From the NCBI GenBank assembly GCA_012270135.1, contig JAAXIW010000263.1, forward strand, positions 1 to 10,193: DNA of 10,193 nt, given 5' to 3'. The DNA comes from Brevundimonas sp. Lineage in GTDB: Bacteria; Pseudomonadota; Alphaproteobacteria; Caulobacterales; Caulobacteraceae. Within the stretch, counting starts at the first letter, position 1; the number at the start of each line of letters is the position of its first letter. Positions 5,106 to 10,193 of this stretch are shown here, one piece after another. The translations under genes and the position numbers were made by a program. The notes beneath the pieces are model-generated. The model did not search any database and was not told the DNA's origin. It saw only the letters and a program-made list of their open reading frames with translations.

Positions 5106-6714
5106 GTTCGATCGCCCGATCCACGCTGATCGCCCGCAGGAAGTCCGCGTCGTGGCTGACCACGACCATCGCCCCGTCATAGTCCGACAGCGCCGCCTCG
5201 ACCGCCGCGATGGACTCGAGGTCGAGGTGGTTGGTCGGCTCATCGAGGATCAATAGCTGCGGCGGCCTTGCGCCGCTCATCACACAGGCCAGGGCGGCGC
5301 GCAGCAGCTCCCCGCCCGAGAGCGTGCTCACCATCCGTTGCGCCGCCGTATTGCGGAAGAGGAAGCGGGCCAGGGCGGCGTGGGCTTCGTTCGGCGTTCC
5401 CTCGGGGTTCAGACGGCGCCAGGCCTCCATCAGGGTTTCATCGGGCCGCAGCAGCGCCGCCTCCTGATCGAGCAGGGCCGCCGCGACAGGACGCTCGGTC
5501 CGGCCCGACGTCGGTTCCAGCGCGCCCGCGATCAGTTTCAGCAAGGTGGTCTTGCCCGCGCCGTTGGGGCCGGTGATCGCCACTCGCTCCGGGCCGGTGA
5601 TCCGCAGCGAGGCCGGACCGACGACGCGGCGGCCATCCGGCGCGTCCCATGCCGCCTCTTCCAGGGCCAACACCGTCTTGCCGGCGGCGAGGCCGGAGGA
5701 CGGCATCGGGATCACCATGGCGCGGACCCGTTCGACCCGTTCGCGGGCCTCGTTGAGCTCGGCTTCGGCGGTCTCGGCCCGGCGTCGAGCCAGCAGGCGC
5801 TCACGGCCGCCCGAGTTCTCGGCGCGCTCCGCCATCGCGCCGAGCAGGATCTTCGGTTCGGACTTTCTGGCCGCGAAAGCTCTGCCGGCCTTGTCGCGCC
5901 GGGCCTTCTTCTCAACCGACTTCTGGCTCTCGCGCGCGACCTGGGCCGCGCCCCGTTCGGCGTCCTCGAGATCGCGTTCAGCCGCCGCCCGCTCGGTCGC
6001 CTTTCGGTCTGCGTAGAGCTCGTAGTTTCCACCGTAGACGGCGGCGCCGAGCCCCGACAGCTCCACGATCCGGTCCATACGCCGCAACAGGGACCGGTCG
6101 TGGCTGACCACGAGGGCGCCGCCCTTCCAGCGCGTGAGCAGACCGGCGACGGCCTCGCGGCCTTGGGCGTCGAGATGATTGGTCGGTTCGTCGAGAACCA
6201 GTAGGTCGGGCGCTGCGAGCAGCAGGGCCGCGAGGCGCACCCGCGTCTGCTCGCCGCCGCTCAGGTCCGCCGCCGGTTTGTCGGGATCGAGACCGGGCAG
6301 GCCGACGTCCGCGAGGGAGCCCTCGATCCGCGCTTCGAGCGTCCAGTCGGCGTCCGCCAGGTCGTCGGCCGTCCCTTCGCCCGACAGCACGCGGCGCAGC
6401 ATCGCCATGGCTGGCGCGGCGCCGAGCAGATCGAGAATCGTCTCGCCGGACCGGGGCTCGCGCCGCTGGTCCAGCCAGCCCACCTTGCCCGCGCGCGAGA
6501 CAACGCCTTCCGCGGGCTCGGTCAGACCCGTGACGAGCCGCAGCAAGCTGGTCTTGCCGACGCCGTTGCGGCCGACAAGGCCTGTACGCTCACGCCCGAA
6601 GGCGAGGCTCAGGTCGGAGAAGAGGGTATTTCCGTCAGGCGTACGGACCGCGACGCGATCGAGCGTCACGAGTGCGGATGCGGACGGGTTTGGGGCGAGG
6701 TTGGGCGAGGACAT
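5089..6714 (-). CDS. ABC-F family ATP-binding protein (translation-associated ATPase)
   Basis: A 541-residue soluble protein with two ABC domains in tandem and no membrane segments, typical of ABC-F proteins that act at the ribosome. Domain 1: Walker A GRNGVGKT (48-55), signature LSGGEQ (151-156), Walker B LLVLDEPTNHLD (171-182). A charged helical linker rich in Ala, Glu and Arg spans about 227-337. Domain 2: Walker A GPNGAGKT (382-389), signature LSGGELL (465-471), Walker B LLILDEPTNHLD (487-498). Both ATP sites look active. The subfamily (Uup, EttA, YheS, resistance type) is unclear. The short, divergent linker and second signature LSGGELLRAALACVM do not look like EttA. ATG 6714 has a poor ribosome binding site. 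A TTG at 6753 would add 13 residues with no homology value. It converges on flbY. Confidence 0.93.
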   Translation of the reverse strand: MSSPNLAPNPSASALVTLDRVAVRTPDGNTLFSDLSLAFGRERTGLVGRNGVGKTSLLRLVTGLTEPAEGVVSRAGKVGWLDQRREPRSGETILDLLGAAPAMAMLRRVLSGEGTADDLADADWTLEARIEGSLADVGLPGLDPDKPAADLSGGEQTRVRLAALLLAAPDLLVLDEPTNHLDAQGREAVAGLLTRWKGGALVVSHDRSLLRRMDRIVELSGLGAAVYGGNYELYADRKATERAAAERDLEDAERGAAQVARESQKSVEKKARRDKAGRAFAARKSEPKILLGAMAERAENSGGRERLLARRRAETAEAELNEARERVERVRAMVIPMPSSGLAAGKTVLALEEAAWDAPDGRRVVGPASLRITGPERVAITGPNGAGKTTLLKLIAGALEPTSGRTERPVAAALLDQEAALLRPDETLMEAWRRLNPEGTPNEAHAALARFLFRNTAAQRMVSTLSGGELLRAALACVMSGARPPQLLILDEPTNHLDLESIAAVEAALSDYDGAMVVVSHDADFLRAISVDRAIELRPSG

Positions 6715-6772
6715 GGACGAACGCGAGCAGCGAAGCGGAAAGGGCGAAACCAATTCCCAGTGCGCTGATCAT
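6635..6772 (-). CDS. possible small membrane ORF overlapping the ABC-F start
   Basis: A 45-codon frame from ATG 6772 to TGA 6635-6637, out of frame with the ABC-F gene and overlapping its first 80 bases. GGAGG lies 10 bases before the ATG, the best ribosome binding site on this strand near the ABC-F gene. The product would start with a hydrophobic stretch (MISALGIGFALSASLLAFVHV) and end in a basic tail (RIRTRDARSRRGPYA). G/C at third positions is about 64 %, lower than in the surrounding genes, which argues against selection as a protein. It may be a microprotein, a leader peptide influencing ABC-F translation, or chance. Confidence 0.3.
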   Translation of the reverse strand: MISALGIGFALSASLLAFVHVLAQPRPKPVRIRTRDARSRRGPYA

Positions 6773-6938
6773 GTTCGTCGGGCCTCCGGTGAACTCACTC
6801 GAAACGTCAGGATGGTTGCGCGAGCCGGATTTCGCAAGCGATTTCGGCGGTCAGGGCCGCTGACAAGCCCGTGAAAGGACTCGGCCGCGCCGGGCCGGGG
6901 CGCCGCCCCGACTGGCTTTGACGTCCGGCGCTCACTAG

Positions 6939-7436
6939 ATGACGACCATGAGCCACCCCGCTGACACCGAGGACGCGGCAACCCGCCGAGCGGCGATCGT
7001 CGAGCGTGTCCGGGACGAGACCGGTATCGACGAAGTCATGATCGCCCGGCTGGTCGACGGCTTCTACGACCGGGTTCGCGCCGACCCGCTGATCGGCCCG
7101 GTGTTCAAGGACCGCATCGCGGACTGGGCGCCACACATGGAGCAGATGCGGCTGTTCTGGTCGTCGGTAGCGCTTATGAGCGGCGCCTATCACGGTCGCC
7201 CGATGCCGCACCACCTGCCCCTGCCCGTTGACGCGCGCCATTTCGCCCGCTGGCGGGAGCTGTTCGAGGCGACGGCGCGGGATCTTTGTCCGCCCGTGGC
7301 CGCCGACCATTTCATCGAGCGCGCCCGCCGCATCGCCCAGAATCTGGAACGGGGCGTCGCGGGGGCCAATGGCGTGCTGCTGGCCAAGGGCGAGCGCTAT
7401 CTGCGACCGACGGAGGCATGGACCCCGAAAGGCTGA
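6939..7436 (+). CDS. group III truncated haemoglobin (2-on-2 globin)
   Basis: A 165-residue cytoplasmic haem protein, probably binding O2 or handling NO. The B-helix segment LVDGFYDRVRADPLIGPVF (38-56), WAPHMEQMRLFWSSVALMSGAYHGRPMPHHLPLP (63-96) and DARHFARWRELFEATA (98-113) are hallmarks of group III truncated globins. H101 is the likely proximal haem ligand and H66 the likely distal (E7) position, with Y43 in the B helix. The C-terminus has a 20-30 residue extension beyond the globin core. ATG 6939 is chosen as the first start. A second ATG at 6948 is equally possible, and neither has a clear ribosome binding site. The gap before it (6773-6938) shows a small GC hairpin (6896-6910) but no convincing promoter. 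The lipoprotein gene follows after 53 bases. Confidence 0.9.
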   Translation: MTTMSHPADTEDAATRRAAIVERVRDETGIDEVMIARLVDGFYDRVRADPLIGPVFKDRIADWAPHMEQMRLFWSSVALMSGAYHGRPMPHHLPLPVDARHFARWRELFEATARDLCPPVAADHFIERARRIAQNLERGVAGANGVLLAKGERYLRPTEAWTPKG

Positions 7437-7489
7437 CTGGCGTGGCCATAGCGGCGAGGCCATGGCAGGGTCGAGGATGGAGACCCGTC

Positions 7490-7915
7490 ATGCGCCGCCT
7501 TGCCCTGATCGCCCTCGCCGCTTCCTTCGCTTCCGCCTGCGCTCACTCGAACGATGGCTACATCCTGCCGCCCGACTATCGTCCGATAGCGACGGAACCC
7601 TCGGCCAAGGCCCGGCTCTACGCCGACTGCATCGCCCAGGCAGTGGAGACCGGCGCCTACGGACGGGCCCACGACGCCGACACCGAGATGGTGCTGTTCA
7701 CCTGTACCGGAGCGCCGGCCCGGACGTTCTATGAAGCCCTGGGTTCATGGATGCAGCAGGATCCGTGGTCGGCGCAGATCGGCGGCGGCCGCAAACTTCG
7801 CTCGACCATGCCCGTCCAGCGCGATCTGTTCGGCGTGGACTGGTGTTCGACCGACGATGCGGACGACTATCTATGCGTTATCTCCTTGAACGCCGGCCCG
7901 TTCCTGCGCCCCTGA
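7490..7915 (+). CDS. putative cysteine-rich lipoprotein of unknown function
   Basis: A 141-residue protein. ATG 7490 has GGAG (7479-7482) 7 bases upstream and opens a lipoprotein-type signal, MRRLALIALAASFASAC, with the likely lipidated C17. The -3 residue is Ala where the lipobox usually has Leu, so ordinary cleavage is possible. The mature part has four more cysteines (C47, C72, C119, C129), consistent with two disulfides, and aromatic-rich segments (ARTFYEALGSWMQQDPWSAQIG). I recognise no family. It may be cotranscribed with the globin gene, since no terminator separates them, but no functional link is evident. Confidence 0.8.
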   Translation: MRRLALIALAASFASACAHSNDGYILPPDYRPIATEPSAKARLYADCIAQAVETGAYGRAHDADTEMVLFTCTGAPARTFYEALGSWMQQDPWSAQIGGGRKLRSTMPVQRDLFGVDWCSTDDADDYLCVISLNAGPFLRP

Positions 7916-7930
7916 CTGGCCAATGACGAC

Positions 7931-7953
7931 CTGCTGCCAGATTCTGTCAGCAG
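7931..7953. other. imperfect hairpin after the lipoprotein gene
   Basis: CTGCTG (7931-7936) pairs with CAGCAG (7948-7953). Inside, after one C-T mismatch, CAG pairs with CTG around a 3-base loop. It starts 15 bases after the stop codon but no T-run follows, so it would be a weak terminator or an mRNA 3'-end stabiliser at best. The loop region includes a GATTC site, a target of CcrM-type methylation. Confidence 0.35.
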
Positions 7954-7973
7954 ACTGGTCCGCATGGCGCAAG

Positions 7974-7988
7974 GTTCTCATTATGTTC
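7974..7988 (+). promoter_or_regulatory. LexA (SOS) box of uvrA
   Basis: GTTC (7974-7977), seven bases (TCATTAT), GTTC (7985-7988): a perfect match to the alphaproteobacterial LexA operator GTTC-N7-GTTC. It is 80 bases before the uvrA start, and uvrA is an SOS gene in Caulobacter. A poor promoter (TTGCTG at 7989-7994 and CCATAT at 8013-8018, 18 bases apart) directly follows, so LexA bound here would block it. Confidence 0.88.
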
Positions 7989-8068
7989 TTGCTGATATCA
8001 CCGAACCAGTCCCCATATAGCGCTGTCGCGCCGGACCCCGTCCCGGCCTCACCGCGTTCCCGGATTCC

Positions 8069-10193
8069 ATGACCGAAAAGCACAACTTCATCCGCGTGCG
8101 CGGCGCCCGCGAGCACAATCTCAAGGGCGTCGACGTCGACATCCCGCGCGAACAGCTGGTGGTGATGACCGGGCTGTCGGGCTCCGGGAAGAGTTCCCTC
8201 GCCTTCGACACCATCTATGCGGAAGGCCAGCGCCGTTATGTCGAGTCGCTGAGCGCCTATGCCCGCCAGTTCCTCGAGCTGATGGGCAAGCCGGACGTCG
8301 ACCTGATCGAGGGCCTGAGCCCGGCCATCTCGATCGAGCAGAAGACGACCTCGAAGAATCCGCGCTCGACCGTCGGCACGGTGACCGAGATCCACGACTA
8401 CATGCGCCTGCTCTGGGCGCGGGTGGGCGTTCCCTATTCGCCGGCGACGGGCCTGCCGATCGAGAGCCAGACCATCTCGATGATGGTCGACAAGCTGACC
8501 GCCCTGCCCGAGGGCGAACGCCTGCTGCTGCTGGCCCCCGTCGTGCGCGGCCGCAAGGGCGAGTACCGCAAGGAGATCGCCGAGTGGCAGCGCGCCGGCT
8601 TCCAGCGACTCAAGATCGACGGCCAGTTCTACGCCATCGAGGACGCGCCGACGCTCGACAAGAAATTCAAGCACGACATCGACATCGTCGTGGATCGGAT
8701 CGTCACCAAGGCGGGGCTCGAGGGGCGCTACGCCGACAGCCTGCAGACGGCGCTGGGCCTGGCCGACGGCATCGCCGTGGCGGAATGGGCCAGCGCCCCG
8801 GAGGGCGAGGAGCCGCGTCGCATCACCTTCTCCGAGAAATTCGCCTGCCCCCTCTCGGGCTTCACGATCAGCGAGATCGAGCCGCGGCTGTTTTCGTTCA
8901 ACAATCCGTTCGGGGCCTGCCCGGTCTGCGACGGCCTCGGCGTCAAGCTGGCCTTCGACGCCGACCTGGTCGTGCCCGACCGCGACAAGACCCTGCACAA
9001 GGGCGCCATCGCCCCGTGGTCGCGCGGGCCGTCGCCGCTCTACACCCAGACCCTGCAGTCGCTGAGCCGCCACTACGGCTTCTCGATGGACAAGTCGTGG
9101 CGCGACCTGCCGGAGAAGGCCCAAGCGGTGATCCTGCACGGATCCGGCGGCGAGAAGATCAAGTTCGTCTACGACGACAACGCCCGCACCTATGAGACCA
9201 CCAAGGCCTTCGAGGGCGTGCTGCCCAACCTGGAGCGGCGCTGGCGCGAGACGGACAGCGCCTGGGTGCGCGAGGAGCTGGGCCGGTTTCAGTCCGAGAC
9301 CCCGTGCGAGGCCTGCGGCGGCAAGCGGCTGAAACCCGAAGCCCTCGCGGTCAAGATCGCCGGCACGGACATCGCCGAGGTGTCGTGGCTGTCGATCAAG
9401 CACGCCCACGAGTGGTTCACGGCCCTCGACGGCAAGCTGACCGACAAGCAGATGGAGATCGCCCGGCGCATCCTGAAGGAGATCACCGACCGGCTGCGCT
9501 TCCTCAACAATGTCGGCCTCGACTATCTGAACCTGTCGCGCGCCTCGGGCACGCTGTCCGGCGGCGAAAGCCAGCGCATCCGGCTGGCGTCGCAGATCGG
9601 CTCTGGCCTGACCGGGGTGCTCTACGTCCTCGCCGCACCGGCCCTCTGCCTGCACCAGCGCGCCAACTCGCGCCTGCTGGACAGCCTGCGCGGGCTGCGC
9701 GACCTCGGCAATTCCGTGCTCGTCGTCGAGCATGACGAGGAGGCGATCCTGACGGCCGACTACGTCATCGACATGGGCCCGGCGGCAGGCATCCACGGCG
9801 GCGAGGTCTGCGCCCAGGGCACGCCCGAAGACGTCATGGCCAATCCGAACTCACTGACCGGCAAATACCTGACAGGCGAGCGCGAGATCGAACTGCCGCC
9901 GGAGGGTCGCCGTCCCGTCGACCGCAAGCGGATGCTGAAGATCAGCGGCGCCACCGGCAACAATCTGAAGACCGTCACCGGCGAAATCCCCGGCGGCCTG
10001 TTCACCTGCGTCACCGGCGTGTCCGGCGGCGGCAAGTCGACCTTCACGATCGAGACCCTCTACAAGGCCGCCGCCCGCCGGCTGCACAACGCCTCGGACG
10101 CGCCAGCCCCCTTCGACCGCATCGAGGGACTGGAGCTGTTCGACAAGGTCATCGACATCGACCAGTCGCCCATCGGCCGCACGCCGCGCTCGA
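8069..10193 (+). CDS. uvrA: excinuclease ABC subunit A (UvrA), 3' end missing, altered Walker B in domain I
   Basis: The first 708 codons of UvrA (family length about 950), the damage sensor of nucleotide excision repair, which dimerises, loads UvrB and is driven by two ABC ATPase domains. The N-terminus IRVRGAREHNLKGVDVDIPRE is canonical. Domain I has Walker A GLSGSGKSS (35-43), a Q-loop region AISIEQKTTSKNPRSTVGT, signature LSGGESQR (496-503) and H-loop H555. The zinc module at C284/C287 and C413/C416 is present. The other zinc site reads CPLS at 260-263, with one Cys lost, which I believe is usual in alphaproteobacteria. Domain II Walker A is GVSGGGKST (650-658), and the frame is still open at the window edge. 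The oddity is residues 522-532, where the Walker B Asp-Glu and D-loop are replaced (see the separate entry). ATG 8069 has a weak ribosome binding site. Expression is probably LexA-controlled. Confidence 0.96.
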   Translation, partial: MTEKHNFIRVRGAREHNLKGVDVDIPREQLVVMTGLSGSGKSSLAFDTIYAEGQRRYVESLSAYARQFLELMGKPDVDLIEGLSPAISIEQKTTSKNPRSTVGTVTEIHDYMRLLWARVGVPYSPATGLPIESQTISMMVDKLTALPEGERLLLLAPVVRGRKGEYRKEIAEWQRAGFQRLKIDGQFYAIEDAPTLDKKFKHDIDIVVDRIVTKAGLEGRYADSLQTALGLADGIAVAEWASAPEGEEPRRITFSEKFACPLSGFTISEIEPRLFSFNNPFGACPVCDGLGVKLAFDADLVVPDRDKTLHKGAIAPWSRGPSPLYTQTLQSLSRHYGFSMDKSWRDLPEKAQAVILHGSGGEKIKFVYDDNARTYETTKAFEGVLPNLERRWRETDSAWVREELGRFQSETPCEACGGKRLKPEALAVKIAGTDIAEVSWLSIKHAHEWFTALDGKLTDKQMEIARRILKEITDRLRFLNNVGLDYLNLSRASGTLSGGESQRIRLASQIGSGLTGVLYVLAAPALCLHQRANSRLLDSLRGLRDLGNSVLVVEHDEEAILTADYVIDMGPAAGIHGGEVCAQGTPEDVMANPNSLTGKYLTGEREIELPPEGRRPVDRKRMLKISGATGNNLKTVTGEIPGGLFTCVTGVSGGGKSTFTIETLYKAAARRLHNASDAPAPFDRIEGLELFDKVIDIDQSPIGRTPRS
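9632..9664 (+). other. degenerate Walker B / D-loop in UvrA domain I
   Basis: Residues 522-532 read AAPALCLHQRA where UvrA proteins almost invariably have DEPSIGLHQRD. Both the Mg2+-coordinating Asp and the catalytic Glu are Ala (522, 523), S-I-G of the D-loop is A-L-C (525-527), and the Asp after HQR is Ala (532). The preceding GSGLTGVLYVL and the following RLLDSLRGLRDLGNSVLVVEHDEE are fully conserved and in frame. By family knowledge, domain I should be unable to hydrolyse ATP efficiently. Confidence 0.9.

Noticed and set aside
6896..6910. A GC-rich hairpin before the globin gene as a terminator
   Set aside because: The stem is only 6 bp and no T-run follows on either strand. Such hairpins are frequent at this GC content.
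8846..8857. Loss of a zinc cysteine (CPLS) in UvrA as a second defect
   Set aside because: From memory, CPxSGFT is common in alphaproteobacterial UvrA. The functionally important zinc module (C284/C287, C413/C416) is intact.
7871..9796. A 641-codon open frame on the minus strand antisense to uvrA
   Set aside because: It mirrors the G/C third-position pattern of uvrA, has no recognisable domain and reads as Ala/Gly/Leu/Arg/Asp-rich low-information protein. Long antisense frames are expected against high-GC genes.

Overview
The window looks like chromosomal DNA from a high-GC alphaproteobacterium of the Caulobacterales, most probably Caulobacter or Brevundimonas. The evidence is the divergent fliX/flgI pair with flgI followed by a FlgJ-like (CheL) gene and flbY, a DksA with only one of the four zinc cysteines, an alphaproteobacterial LexA box (GTTC-N7-GTTC) before uvrA, and a strong G/C bias at third codon positions. 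I see no mobile element, CRISPR array, tRNA or rRNA. The layout is core chromosome.

Left part (1-2572). The window opens with the 3' end of a probable LOG-family gene (+). Next is a small secreted four-cysteine protein (+), closed by a strong intrinsic terminator. Facing it on the minus strand are gltX (glutamyl-tRNA synthetase) and, upstream of that, dksA (RNA polymerase-binding regulator). The dksA promoter region holds a recognisable sigma-70-type promoter, a perfect 16-bp palindrome just upstream of its -35, and four copies of the heptamer AGCGTGA.

Flagellar part (2654-5105). fliX (-), the FlbD regulator and assembly checkpoint protein, is divergent from flgI (P-ring), a FlgJ-like rod-binding protein and flbY. 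The last three form a tightly overlapping operon. The shared 183-bp intergenic region carries a well-formed sigma-54 promoter 26-53 bases before flgI, an ftr/FlbD-like inverted repeat about 87 bases upstream of the predicted start, and a CtrA-like imperfect TTAAC-N6-TTAAC box facing fliX. This is the expected wiring of late (sigma-54/FlbD) and early (CtrA) flagellar genes.

Right part (5089-10193). An ABC-F ATPase gene (-) converges on flbY with a 17-base overlap. A possible 45-codon membrane microORF with a good ribosome binding site overlaps its start. On the plus strand follow a group III truncated haemoglobin, a cysteine-rich putative lipoprotein, and uvrA under a perfect LexA box. uvrA runs off the right edge.

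The most striking observation is in uvrA. The reading frame is open and well conserved, but the first nucleotide-binding domain has lost its Walker B Asp-Glu and most of its D-loop. Where the family has LDEPSIGLHQRDN the sequence reads LAAPALCLHQRAN: six changes in eleven residues, with intact sequence on both sides. This could be a natural ATPase-dead or divergent UvrA, or a local sequence artefact. It should be the first thing checked.
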